From: JAOUEA01 sp963825685
Lineage (GTDB): Bacteria > Actinomycetota > UBA4738 > HRBIN12
Reading direction: 5' to 3'
Assembly: GCA_963825685.1 (NCBI GenBank)
Contig: CAWGUD010000021.1
Coordinates: forward strand, 1 to 64,000
DNA length: 64,000 nucleotides
A model generated the notes under the pieces. That model ran no database searches and was not told where the DNA came from. It saw nothing but the letters and a program-made list of their open reading frames with translations. A program made the position numbers and the translations under genes. Below, piece after piece: positions 23,019 through 32,416 of this stretch (position 1 is the first letter of the stretch; every line of letters begins with the position of its first letter).

Positions 23019-23640
23019 CGTGTGCTCCTCCATCGTGCTCGGTGTCCTCCGTGAGCCCGGCCTCGGGCACCAGGAGTCGTTCGACGTACTTGGCGATCAT
23101 GTCGACCTCGAGGTTGACCGGGTCGCCCGGCACGACCGTGCCGAGCGTCGTCACGGCCAGGGTGTGCGGGATCAGGGCGACCGTGATCCCGTCGTCGTCG
23201 AGCTCCGCCACGGTCAGGCTCACGCCGTCCACCGTGATCGAGCCCTTCTCGACCGTGTAGCGGCGGAGCTTCGGCGGCACCGTGATGCGCAGGCGCGACC
23301 CGCCGGCGTCGTCGGGAGTGACGCCGACCACCTCACCCACGCCGTCGACATGCCCCTGCACGAGGTGCCCGCCGAGCCGTGCCGCCAAGGTCACCGGCCG
23401 CTCCAGGTTGACCGGCGCGCCCACGTCGAGCCGGCGCAGGCTGGTGCGAGCGATCGTCTCCTCGGAGAGGTCGAAGCCGAGTCGGTCGGCCGTGCGCGCC
23501 ACCACCGTGAGACAGACGCCGTTCACCGCGACGGACGCGCCGATGTCGCTGTCGTCGGGGACGACCGTGCAGGCCACCTCGAGACGGGACCCATCGAGCC
23601 CCCGCACGGACCCGAGCTCCTCAACGATGCCCGTGAACAT
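23011..23640 (-). CDS. ribE: Riboflavin synthase alpha chain
   Basis: The enzyme dismutates lumazine into riboflavin. The 209-residue protein starts at MFTGIVEELGSV, the universal opening, and consists of two similar beta-barrel repeats: GASVAVNGVCLTVVAR then GGHLVQGHVDGVGEV, and KGSITVDGVSLTVAEL then NLEVDMIAKYVERLL. The start at 23640 overlaps the end of ribD by 20 bases, and the end overlaps ribBA, so the four rib genes form one coupled operon. Confidence 0.96.
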   Translation of the reverse strand: MFTGIVEELGSVRGLDGSRLEVACTVVPDDSDIGASVAVNGVCLTVVARTADRLGFDLSEETIARTSLRRLDVGAPVNLERPVTLAARLGGHLVQGHVDGVGEVVGVTPDDAGGSRLRITVPPKLRRYTVEKGSITVDGVSLTVAELDDDGITVALIPHTLAVTTLGTVVPGDPVNLEVDMIAKYVERLLVPEAGLTEDTEHDGGAHDG

Positions 23641-24729
23641 CGGCCACCACCTTGAGGTCGTCGCCCACCCGGTCCATGCGCAGAGGCCCGAGGCGCATCG
23701 CCGCATCGATCGGGGAGAACCCCGCGCCCGAGATCACCGTGGGTGCGTCCGCTCCCCCGACCAGCAGCGGCGCGAGGTAGAGGACGACCCGGTCCACCAC
23801 GTCGTCGCGCACGGCGCTCCACGCCAGGGTGCCACCACCCTCGAAGAGAGCCCCCTGCACATCGCGCTTGCCGAGCTCGGCGATGAGGGCCGTCAGCGAG
23901 ACGGCCCCGGCCGCGTCGCGATCCAGCACCACGATGTCGGCGCCGGCGTCGCCGTACTCGCGGATCCGCGCGTCCGACGCGCGGTCGGTCGTGGCCACGA
24001 GCGTCGGCGCGGCATCATCGAACACTCGCAGCGTGGGTGGCACGCGCCCGACGAATCGACCACCACGCGTAACGGAGGGGTGGCCGTGTCCGCGAACGGG
24101 CCCCGGACGGTGAGGGCTGGGTCGTCGGCGATCGCGGTGCCGGCGCCGACCACGACGGCGTCGGACCAGGCGCGCAGGCGATGCGCATCGGCACGGGCGG
24201 CGTCGCCCGTGATCCATCGCGACGAGCCGTCGGCCGCGGCCGTCTTCCCGTCGAGGCTCGACGCCATCTTCAGCACCGAGAACGGCCGTCCGGTGACGAC
24301 GTGGTGGTCGAACGCGACGTTCAGCGCGCGCGCCTCATCCTGCAGCCGCCCGACGTCGACGTGGATCCCGGCCGCACGCAGCTCGGCCACGCCCGGGGCA
24401 TCGGCACCGAGGTTCGGATCGGTCGCCGCCACGACCACGCTCGCCACGCCGGCCTCGATCAGGGCACGCGTGCAGGGCGGGGTGCGGCCGAAGCGGTTGC
24501 ACGGCTCGAGCGTGCAGACGAGGGTCGCGCCCATCGCGCGGTCACCCGCCGCCCGGAGCGCCGCGACCTCGGCGTGGTCGGTCCCTGGACCCTCGTGCCA
24601 TCCCTCGCCGACGACCTCGCCGTCGCGCACCACGACCGCGCCCACGAGGGGGTTGGGGGAGACGCGGCCCCAGCCTCGTTCCGCGAGCGCAAGGGCCCGC
24701 CGCATATGCACCTCGGCGATCGCAGCCAT
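23621..24729 (-). CDS. ribD: Bifunctional riboflavin deaminase/reductase (one apparent frameshift)
   Basis: The N-terminal cytidine-deaminase-like domain has the zinc motif HAEVAALRAAG and TLEPCNRFGRTPPCTRALI; the C-terminal NADPH reductase has VLKMASSLDGKTA, SSRWITGD and later FEGGGTLAWS. Start is ATG 24729, after a GGAGGAGG site. Near 24050 the frame breaks within VVVDSSG; restoring one lost base continues as GRVPPTLRVFDDAAPTLVAT to the stop at 23621, for 369 residues. It is first in the rib operon and directly behind the FMN riboswitch. Confidence 0.93.
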
Positions 24730-24819
24730 CGTGCCTCCTCCGCCCGGAGCGGGTGGGCACGGCAGGCGCACGGCGGGTGCCGGCCGCGCGGAGCGCGCGA
24801 CCGAGCCGTGTGCCCGTCT

Positions 24820-24940
24820 CCTCCCATCCCGACTGTCACGGTCGGTTCCGGAATCGCACCGGATCCACCCACGACTGGCGGCCGTGGGGTCGCGGACTCT
24901 CACCGCCGGTGGGGAGTTGCACCCCGCCCCGGAAACGAGC
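24820..24940 (-). promoter_or_regulatory. FMN riboswitch (RFN element)
   Basis: The minus-strand RNA carries the RFN landmarks in order: CCGGGGCGGGGTGCAACTCC, ACCGGCGGTGAGAGTCCGCG, GATCCGGTGCGATTCCGGAA, CCGACCGTGACAGTCGGGAT and GGGAGGAG. FMN binding is expected to switch off ribD-ribE-ribBA-ribH. Downstream, CTCC and GGAG flank a four-base GGGC just before the ATG and could hide the GGAGGAGG ribosome binding site, so control may act on translation; a longer GGCAC/GTGCC hairpin could instead terminate. Confidence 0.93.
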
Positions 24941-24951
24941 TTCTGAGGCCG

Positions 24952-24957
24952 AGTATA
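24952..24957 (-). promoter_or_regulatory. -10 element of the riboflavin operon
   Basis: TATACT on the minus strand lies about 12 bases before the riboswitch. The -35 region (TTCCCG with a 17-base spacer) is weak. The same TATACT is used before infC and mihF. Confidence 0.5.
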
Positions 24958-25006
24958 CGCACCCCGACGTGCGGGCGGGAAGGCGCGGACCGGATGCAGC
25001 GGTCGG

Positions 25007-25936
25007 TCAGGCCGAGCGTCGGTCGATCGCGTAGGACGACCCCGCGTCGCGCTTGGCGAACTGCTTCATCTCCGTCGCGACCGCCACCGCCTCGCCGTAG
25101 TGGGCGAACGGATGCCGCGCGCTCGACGCGATGCCGATCGAGATGCCCACGAGCGGGATGTCCTGCATCACGCCCTTGCGATCCTCGATCCGCACGAAGC
25201 CGCGCTCGAGGTCCTCGGGCTCGTAGAACTCCGTCTTGGCGGCCTCGAAGCCGTCGCACACGCTCTTCGCGACGCGCTCGGCCACGTCGGGACGCACGAC
25301 GACCACGAAGTCGTCGCCGCCCACGTGCCCGACGAATCCGTGCGAGCCGTCGTGGCCCGCGACCGCGTCCTGGATGATGCGAGCCGTCGACTGGATCAAC
25401 CGATCGCCGCGCACGAAGCCCTTCTGGTCGTTGTACGCCTTGAAGTTGTCGAGATCGCAGTAGAGGACGGCGAACGACCGCCCCTCGCGGACCTGCCGCT
25501 CGATCTCCTCCTGGATGCGGATGTTGCCGGGAAGGCCGGTCAACGGGGAGAGGTTGCGCATCTCCTTGGCCCGGCGGAGCGTTCCCTTCACGCGCGCCAG
25601 CAGCTCGATCGGATCGAAGGGCTTGATGATGTAGTCGTCGGCGCCGGACTGCAGGCCGGTGACCTTGTCGGCCGACAGGGCCTTCGCCGTGAGCATGATG
25701 ATGCTCGTGTTCGCGGTCTGGGGATTCTTCCGCAGACGCTGGGCGACCTCGAAGCCGTCGAGCCGCGGCATCATCACGTCGAGCAGGACGAGGTCGGGTC
25801 GCAGGAGCGCCGCCCGTTCGAGCGCGACCTCACCGTCACCGGCGACCGCCACCTCGTAGCCGGCGGAGCGCAGGTTCACCTCGACGAAGCGGGCGATGTC
25901 GGGATCGTCGTCGACGACGAGGATCGTCTCGGCCAT
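25007..25936 (-). CDS. Response regulator with REC and GGDEF domains (variant GGDDF site)
   Basis: The 309-residue cytosolic regulator has a complete REC domain: acidic pocket DDD at 9-11, phosphoacceptor D53, T83 and K105. A GGDEF domain follows (LTGLPGNIRIQEEI, LYCDLDNFKAYND, then GGDDF at 206-210). The signature is GGDDF instead of GG(D/E)EF; the fourth residue is the catalytic-loop acid, so Asp for Glu may keep, reduce or abolish cyclic-di-GMP synthesis. Start ATG 25936 overlaps the rpe stop as TGATG, so it is the last gene of the mihF operon. A pilus locus is nearby, but a link is only inference. Confidence 0.88.
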   Translation of the reverse strand: MAETILVVDDDPDIARFVEVNLRSAGYEVAVAGDGEVALERAALLRPDLVLLDVMMPRLDGFEVAQRLRKNPQTANTSIIMLTAKALSADKVTGLQSGADDYIIKPFDPIELLARVKGTLRRAKEMRNLSPLTGLPGNIRIQEEIERQVREGRSFAVLYCDLDNFKAYNDQKGFVRGDRLIQSTARIIQDAVAGHDGSHGFVGHVGGDDFVVVVRPDVAERVAKSVCDGFEAAKTEFYEPEDLERGFVRIEDRKGVMQDIPLVGISIGIASSARHPFAHYGEAVAVATEMKQFAKRDAGSSYAIDRRSA

Positions 25937-26607
25937 CAGGCGGCCTCGCCGTTGGCGATCGCGCGGAGCACGCGCGCGTTCTCGGCCGGATCCGCCGCCT
26001 GGAAGATGCCGCTCGCACTGATCAGCACGGTCGCCCCGGCGTCGACCGCCCGGCGCGCGTTGTCGACCTTGACGCCGCCGTCGATCTCGACGTCGATGCC
26101 GAGCCCACGGCGATCGATCTCGGCTCGTACCGCCTCGATGCGAGGGTAGACGGCCGGGTCGAGGGTCTGCCCGCTCCATCCCGGCTCGATGCTCATCAGC
26201 ATCACGTCGTCGACCCGGTCCAGGTACGGGAAGACGTCGTCGACCGGGGTCTTCAGGTTGATCGTGACACCGGCGCCGAGGCCCGCGCTGCGCGCCTTGT
26301 CGATCGCGATGACGGGGTCGGCGACCGCCTCGTGATGGAACGACACGACGTCGAGTCCCGCCTCCGCGAGCTCCTCGAAGAACGACTCGGGAGCGTCGAC
26401 CATGAGGTGGCCGTGCAGGGTGCGGTCGGTGTGGGGCCGCAGGGAAGCGACCACCACCGTGCCGAGCGCGATGGGAGGTACGAAGTGCCCGTCCATGATG
26501 TCGATATGGATGACTTCGGCATGCTCGTGGACGAGCTTGACCTGATCGGCCAGGTGCGCGAGGTCGGCGGACAGGATCGAGGCGGCGAGCTTCCCCACGG
26601 GGGTCAT
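25936..26607 (-). CDS. rpe: Ribulose-phosphate 3-epimerase
   Basis: This TIM-barrel enzyme of the pentose phosphate pathway interconverts ribulose 5-phosphate and xylulose 5-phosphate. Its 223 residues include ASILSADLAHLADQV, the metal-site HIDIMDGHFVPPIA, HLMV, MSIEPGWSGQ and the phosphate-binding EIDGGVKVDNA. Start is ATG 26607 (MTPVGKLAASILSAD), 14 bases after the rsmB stop. It follows rsmB in many actinobacteria. Confidence 0.95.
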   Translation of the reverse strand: MTPVGKLAASILSADLAHLADQVKLVHEHAEVIHIDIMDGHFVPPIALGTVVVASLRPHTDRTLHGHLMVDAPESFFEELAEAGLDVVSFHHEAVADPVIAIDKARSAGLGAGVTINLKTPVDDVFPYLDRVDDVMLMSIEPGWSGQTLDPAVYPRIEAVRAEIDRRGLGIDVEIDGGVKVDNARRAVDAGATVLISASGIFQAADPAENARVLRAIANGEAA

Positions 26608-26620
26608 CGTACCGGCCGCC

Positions 26621-27908
26621 TCAGGGCTTCCTGACGAACGCAGCGATGAACATGCCGTCGCTGCCGTGGCGATGTGGCCACAGCCGCACACGCTCGGCGG
26701 CCCCGTCGGGACCGTCGGTCACGGTCGGGGCGAGGTCGGGGCGATGGCGGACGATCGCGTCGGCGGCCGCGTCGGTCTCGGCCCTCGGGAACGTGCACAC
26801 GGAGTAGACGAGGCGCCCGCCGGGTGCGAGGAGGTTCGGCCACCGACGACACGATCTCGACCTGCGTCCGTGCCAGCGTGCTCAGGTCTCGCTTCCGATC
26901 GCGCCAGAGCAGTTCGGGCCGCCGGCGGGACGAGCCCAAGCCCGTGCACGGGGCATCGACCAGGATGCGGTCGAACGGTCCACGCAGAGCCGGCGCGGTG
27001 GCGTCCTGCGCGAGCACGAGCGGGTGAACGCCGAGTCGCTGCGCGCTCCGCCCGATCAGACCGACCCGGCCGGCGTGCAGGTCGGCGCCGACGACGAGCC
27101 CCTCGTCCCCGACGAGCGCCGCCGCATAGGTCGTCTTGCCTCCCGGCGCGGCACAGGCGTCGAGGATGCGATCGCCCGGTCGGGGGTCGAGGGCTCGGAC
27201 GACGAACGCCGACGCCTGATCCTGCACGGCGAACCACCCTTCCTCGTATCCGGGCAGACGAGCGGGGTCGCCTCCGTCGAGCAGGATGCAGGCCGCATCG
27301 AGCGAGGCAGGGCGGGGATCGAGACCCGCGTCGCGGAGCGCCCGCTCGAGGAGCTCCGGCTCGACCACGGCGGGATTCGCGCGCAGGCAGAGCGAGGCGG
27401 GGCTCGCGAAGGCCGCGGCCGCCGGTTCCACCTCGTGTGCCGGGAGCAACTTCCGGAGCTCGTTCACCGCCCACGGCGCCAATCCGGTGCGGATCGCGAC
27501 GTCGGCGTCGCGCTCGCCTTCGGGCCAGGCCATCGGCTCGGCGGCCAGCCTGCGCAGCACGGCGTTCACGAACCCACGCTCGCGGTCGCCGGCGAGACCC
27601 ACCGTCTCGCCCACGGCCGCGTGTGGCGCCACGTCGGTGAACAAGACCTGATAGGCGCCGAGCCGTAGCACCGTGCGTGCGCTCGGCGACATCCGGGCGA
27701 CCGGTCGGCTCGCGACGCGATCGAGCGCCCAGTCGATCGCGAGCAGATGGCGGATCGTGCCGAAGGCGAGTCCGGTGGCGAACGCACGATCGCGCTCGTC
27801 CAGCCGGGAACGTCGGAGGGCACCGGGGATCACGATCGTCGAGTACGCGCCTTCGTCGGTGATCCGACGGATCGCCTCCAACGCCACCGAGCGCGCGGTC
27901 TGCCTCAC
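26621..27908 (-). CDS. rsmB: 16S rRNA m5C967 methyltransferase RsmB (one apparent frameshift)
   Basis: RsmB methylates a cytosine of 16S rRNA. It has an N-terminal NusB-like RNA-binding domain (ARSVALEAIRRITDEGAYST), the SAM-binding DACAAPGGKTTYAAAL, the catalytic DAPCTGLGSSRRRPELLWR with the PC cysteine, and after the frame correction NLLAPGGRLVYSVCTFP with the second cysteine. One extra base near 26844 interrupts the frame; skipping it gives 428 residues ending at 26621. Start is GTG 27908, overlapping the fmt stop as GTGA. Confidence 0.93.
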
Positions 27909-28849
27909 GTGCAGCGCTCTCCGGGCTGGATGCGCGCGCCCCGCGCCCAGTCGGCCCCCGGCATGCGCGACCGCCCGGCGGGGGCGACCTCGAGCACGGC
28001 GACCCCCCCATCGGATGCCATCACCACCGGCGTGCCGTCGCCGTCGAGCCACACCTCGCCCGCATGATGGTCCGCTCCGGACGATGCTTCGTGTTCTCGA
28101 ACCTCGGCTCGCAGCAGCTTGAGCGGCGCCGCTCGGAACGTCGTCGTCGCCCCCGGCGCGGGCGCGAACGCACGGACACGCCGGACGATCGCGTCGGCCG
28201 GATCTCGCCAGTCGATCGTCCGCTCCTCGGGCCGAGGCTTCACGGCGGACGTGACGCCCGCGTCGCCCTGAGGGATCGGTGCCGCCGAGCCCGCGACCAG
28301 GGCGCGGAGCGCATCCACGACCAGCGGGGCGCCGATCGCGGCGAGCCGCGCCCCGAGGCTTCCCGCGTCGTCGCCAGGCAGGATCGGCTCCTGTCGAGCG
28401 ATGAGGATCGGGCCCGTGTCGAGACCTTCGTCGAGGAGCATCACGCTCACGCCGGTGGTCTCGTCACCCTCGAGGATCGCGCGCTGCACCGGTGCGGCTC
28501 CCCGCCAGCGGGGCAGCAGCGAGAAGTGCAGGTTGATCGTGCCGAGCGCGGGCAGCTCGAGCACCGCAGGCGGGAGCAGCTCTCCGTAGGCGACGACGAC
28601 GATCGCATCGGGCCGGCTCGACTCGATCGCCGCCCGTCCGACGCCGGCACGAACGCCGTCGACCTCGAGGAGCTCGAGGCCCATCACTCGGGCGGCGTCG
28701 GCGACCGCCGTGGACGTGAGGCGCGAGCCGCGCCCGGCCGGACGCGGCGGGTTCGTGATCACGAGGTCGACCTGGACGCCGTCGGCCTCCGCGAGCGCCT
28801 CGAGGGTCGGCACCGACCACGGGTCGTTGCCCAGGAAGAGCACGCGCAT
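27905..28849 (-). CDS. fmt: Methionyl-tRNA formyltransferase
   Basis: This enzyme formylates initiator Met-tRNA using 10-formyl-tetrahydrofolate. Its 314 residues carry VLFLGNDPWSVPTLEALAEA, the folate-site NLHFSLLPRWRGAAPVQRAI with catalytic Asn and His, and the KPRPEERTIDW C-terminal link to the OB-fold tRNA-binding domain. It sits next to def, its functional counterpart that removes the formyl group, four bases downstream of that gene. Confidence 0.97.
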   Translation of the reverse strand: MRVLFLGNDPWSVPTLEALAEADGVQVDLVITNPPRPAGRGSRLTSTAVADAARVMGLELLEVDGVRAGVGRAAIESSRPDAIVVVAYGELLPPAVLELPALGTINLHFSLLPRWRGAAPVQRAILEGDETTGVSVMLLDEGLDTGPILIARQEPILPGDDAGSLGARLAAIGAPLVVDALRALVAGSAAPIPQGDAGVTSAVKPRPEERTIDWRDPADAIVRRVRAFAPAPGATTTFRAAPLKLLRAEVREHEASSGADHHAGEVWLDGDGTPVVMASDGGVAVLEVAPAGRSRMPGADWARGARIQPGERCT

Positions 28850-28853
28850 CGCG

Positions 28854-29390
28854 TCAGCCCTCGGATCTGCGCGTCAGGCGCCGCTTCGACGGCGGATCCT
28901 CGAGGCCCAGCTCGATGCGTCGAAGTTCGGCCAAGACCGATCGCCGACCGTCGTCGTCGAGGCGATCGATGAACAGCATGCCGTCGAGATGGTCGGTCTC
29001 GTGCTGGAAGATGCGAGCCAGCAGGCCCTCCCCCGTGAGCTCGAGAGGGGCACCGTCCACGTCGTGGCCGCTGCACGTGATCTTCGCGTACCGCTTCGTC
29101 TCGTGATACGGGCCGGGGATCGAGAGGCAGCCCTCCTCCTCGAGGAGCTCCCCCTCCCCGCTCGAGAGCACGGGGTTCGCCATGAACGACGGACCGGTCT
29201 GTCCGTCGTCGAAGGTGAACACCCGGAGCGAGATGCCCACCTGCGGCCCGGCGAGCCCCACCCCCGGCGCGTCGTACATCGTCTCGAGCATGTCGTCACG
29301 CAGGGTGCGCAGGGTCCGGTCGAACGTGGTCACCGGCCTGGCAGGCTCGCGCAGCACGGGGTCACCGAGGATGCGGATGGGCATGATCAC
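28854..29390 (-). CDS. def: Peptide deformylase
   Basis: This metalloenzyme removes the N-formyl group from nascent proteins. The three motifs are present: GVGLAGPQVG (43-52), EEGCLSIPG (metal ligand C88) and HETDHLDG (H130, E131, H134). The 178 residues and a charged C-terminal tail (PSKRRLTRRSEG) are typical. Start is taken as GTG 29390, six bases before an equally possible ATG at 29384. It lies between priA and fmt. Confidence 0.96.
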   Translation of the reverse strand: MIMPIRILGDPVLREPARPVTTFDRTLRTLRDDMLETMYDAPGVGLAGPQVGISLRVFTFDDGQTGPSFMANPVLSSGEGELLEEEGCLSIPGPYHETKRYAKITCSGHDVDGAPLELTGEGLLARIFQHETDHLDGMLFIDRLDDDGRRSVLAELRRIELGLEDPPSKRRLTRRSEG

Positions 29391-29411
29391 GGGTCGTCGC
29401 TCCCGTTCAGG

Positions 29412-31212
29412 TCACAGATGAGGCTCGGCCTCGACACGGGTGATCACGTCGCGCACGGCGAGGGCACGGGCCTGCCGGCCGAACGCCGCGACGCGGCCCG
29501 GGTCGAGCGCGAGCAAGCATACCGTCTGCCCATCGACCGTCGAGACCAGCAGCGTGATCGGATCGAGGGCAGCCAGCTCCTCGGGCAAGGCCTCGTCGCC
29601 GACCACCCGGAACACGGCCGACCCGACCGGGAACCCGGCCTGAGCTCGCCGTTCACGCTCGTCACGATGGAAGCGTGCGGGGTCGCCGAGCACGAGGGAC
29701 TGGATCGCAGGGTCGTTCGCGTGCGTGGACTGCACGATCGCCCGCCCCCCCGGCCTCGCCCATGCGATCGCCTCGGTCCAGGTCGTGACGGCGCGTTCCC
29801 GCGCCGTCAGGCCCGGACGACGTCCGGCCAGGTCCGCATCGAGGATCGCGACCAGATCGAGGCCGCCACCGCCGAGATCGCGCACGTCCTCGGGTCCGCC
29901 CACGAGGACCTCCCCGTCGGCCGGGAGTCGCGGCGGTTCATCCGCCGCCAGCCTGTGCACCGGCACGCGCGCGACCCGGGCCGCCCACTCCTCGACCCGT
30001 TCCTGCCCTCCCCGGCGGAGACCGAAGTCGCTGGCCCCACAGGTGCGGCATCGCCCCGGCGCCTCGCAGACGACGCACCGCACCGATCCCTCGCTCGAAC
30101 GCAACGAGCCCTGACAGACCGCACACGCGGCGGGCCGGCCGCAGCCGCGACACACGGCGGCGATGCCGTACCCGGGGAGCGGCGAGAAGACGAAGGCCCT
30201 GCTGCACTCTCGCAGCGCACGCACCAGCCGGGGGGCGCGTCCCTCGGGTCCGGGCGCCACGATCTCCACGGGCACCCAGCTGCGACGCCGAGGCGCGACG
30301 GTCGGAAGCCCCAGCGCGACCGCTTCCGACGAGGGCGCCATCGCGGACAGGATCACGACGGCTCCGTCGATGTCCCCGCGGGCGAGGGCCACGTCCCGCA
30401 CGTGGTAGTACGGCGCCCGGTCCTCGCGCAGGGCGGAGTGGGACTCCCGCCCCACCACGATCAGGCCGAGGCCGGGCACCGGGGCGAAGATGCTCGGACG
30501 CGAACCGACGACGACGTCGAACCGCCCGGCCTGCACGTCGAGCCAGGTGCGGTAGCGCGCGCGCTTCGACCCCCCCAGCAGCATCGCGACACGGTCCTCG
30601 CCGAACGCCTCGGCGATCGCCCTCGCCGTGCCGGGAACCGGCGCCGCCTCCGGCACGATCACGAGCGCCCGCCGTCCCGGCGTCGAGGCATCGAGCGACG
30701 GCCTCGACCACGACGGTGCCCTCGTGCTCGGGCGCCGGCCGGAGCACCCACGGCCCCGGCGTGCCGGTCACGATCGCGGCCACGAGGCGCGAGCCCTCCC
30801 GGTAGCCCTCGAGGACTCCAGGTGGCGACACCTCCGGGGAGACCGGATCCGGCCAGGCAGATCGTCGCCCGACTTCCTCGGCGGCGACCCGAGGGGGCGT
30901 CGCCCGCTCGAGCACCGCGGCCAGCGGCGCGACGTAGCGCTCGCTCACCCACCGGCAGAGGGCCAAACCACCCTCGTCGAACCACCGCGTGGGTGACACC
31001 ACCTTCTTCACGGCCAGCACACGCCTCGGGACGTCGTCCGTCGAGCCGAGCACCCACCCCCGCACCGCGCGCCCGTGGAACGGGACCTGCACCAGGGATC
31101 CGACGCCGGCCTGGAGCTCGGCCGGAAGGTCGTAGGTGAACGGGCGATCGAGACTCAGCAGCGGCCGGTCGACGCAGATCGCGACCGGTCCGGCGAGCGG
31201 CTCGGCGGGCTC
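29412..31212 (-). CDS. priA: Primosomal protein N' (PriA), one apparent frameshift and no clear start
   Basis: PriA restarts stalled replication forks. The N-terminal DNA-binding part (LLSLDRPFTYDLPAEL, VPFHGRAVRGWVLG) and the C-terminal helicase half (SRPSIFAPVPGLGLIVVGRE, the zinc cysteines CRGCGRPAACAVC and CEAPGRCRTCG) lie in two frames joined near 30675 by skipping one base. The classical helicase Walker A region is reduced, as in actinobacterial PriA, which are often ATPase-deficient. No ATG, GTG or TTG precedes the conserved N-terminus up to the metK stop at 31211; the in-frame GTG at 31092 would delete conserved residues. The 5' end given is the limit of the plausible frame. Confidence 0.85.
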
Positions 31213-32404
31213 AGGCGACCGCGGCGCGGAGGTCGTCGACGCGGTCGGTCCCCTCCCAGGGGAATTCCTTCCGGCCGAAGTGGCCGTAGGCAGCGGTCTC
31301 GCGATAGATCGGCCTCGCGAGGTCGAGGTCGCGGATGATCGCCGCAGGGCGGAAGTCGAAGACGTCCCACATCGCGGCGCGGAGCTTCTCGGGATCGACC
31401 TGTTCGGTGCCGAACGTGTCGAGCAGCAGGCTCACCGGGTGTGCCGTGCCGATCGCGTAGGCGAGCTGGAGTTGCGCGCGGTCGGCGAGCCCGGCGGCGA
31501 CGATGTTCTTGGCCGCGAACCGGGCCATGTACGCGGCTGACCGGTCCACCTTCGTGGGATCCTTGCCGCTGAAGGCGCCGCCCCCGTGCGGCGCGTACCC
31601 GCCGTAGGTGTCGACGATGATCTTGCGGCCGGTGAGGCCGGTGTCGGCCTTCGGTCCGCCGATCTCGAAACGCCCGGTGGGGTTCACGAGCACCCGCACG
31701 CCCGAGGCGTCGAGCTCGGGGAACTCGCGCAACACCGGATCGATCACCTCGGCTTCGACGTCGGGCTTCAGGAGCGTCTCGACGTCGACCTCCTCACGGT
31801 GCTGCGCCGAGATCAGCACGGTGTCGACACGGATCGGCCGGCCGGCTTCGTACTCGATCGAGACCTGGCTCTTCCCGTCGGGACGCAGGTAGGGCACGAC
31901 ACCCGCTTTGCGCACATCGGCGAGCCGCTTCGACAGCCGGTGGGCCATCGCGATCGGCAACGGCATCAGCTCGTCGGTCTCGCGGCAGGCGTAGCCGAAC
32001 ATCATGCCCTGGTCGCCCGCCCCCAGGTGATCGAGAGGGTCGCCGGAGTGCTCCGCGCGATGCTCGAGCGCGTCGTCGACACCGCGCGCGATGTCGGGCG
32101 ACTGCTCCTGGATCGCCGTCATCACGCCGCACGTCTCGCCGTCGAGGCCGAACTTCGCATCGGTGTAGCCGACCTCGGTGATCGTCTCACGCACGATCGA
32201 CGGCACGTCGACCCACCCCTCGGCCAGGGTGATCTCCCCACTGACGAAGACGAGGCCCGTCGTGACGAGGGTCTCGCAGGCGACGCGGCTCTCGGAGTCC
32301 TCGGTCAGGAACGCATCGAGGATCGAATCCGAGATCTGGTCCGCGAGCTTGTCCGGGTGCCCCTCGGTGACGGATTCCGATGAGAAGAGGTAGGGCTGGC
32401 TCAT
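31211..32404 (-). CDS. metK: S-adenosylmethionine synthetase
   Basis: This enzyme makes SAM from methionine and ATP. Its 397 residues include the start-domain motif FSSESVTEGHPDKLADQISD, GAGDQGMMFGYACRET, the loop region and GGGAFSGKDPTKVDRSAAY. It is in the mihF operon, 12 bases downstream of coaBC and abutting priA. SAM made here feeds the methyltransferases in the window (RsmB and the SpoU fusion). Confidence 0.98.
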   Translation of the reverse strand: MSQPYLFSSESVTEGHPDKLADQISDSILDAFLTEDSESRVACETLVTTGLVFVSGEITLAEGWVDVPSIVRETITEVGYTDAKFGLDGETCGVMTAIQEQSPDIARGVDDALEHRAEHSGDPLDHLGAGDQGMMFGYACRETDELMPLPIAMAHRLSKRLADVRKAGVVPYLRPDGKSQVSIEYEAGRPIRVDTVLISAQHREEVDVETLLKPDVEAEVIDPVLREFPELDASGVRVLVNPTGRFEIGGPKADTGLTGRKIIVDTYGGYAPHGGGAFSGKDPTKVDRSAAYMARFAAKNIVAAGLADRAQLQLAYAIGTAHPVSLLLDTFGTEQVDPEKLRAAMWDVFDFRPAAIIRDLDLARPIYRETAAYGHFGRKEFPWEGTDRVDDLRAAVA

Positions 32405-32416
32405 GATGGCCGGAGT

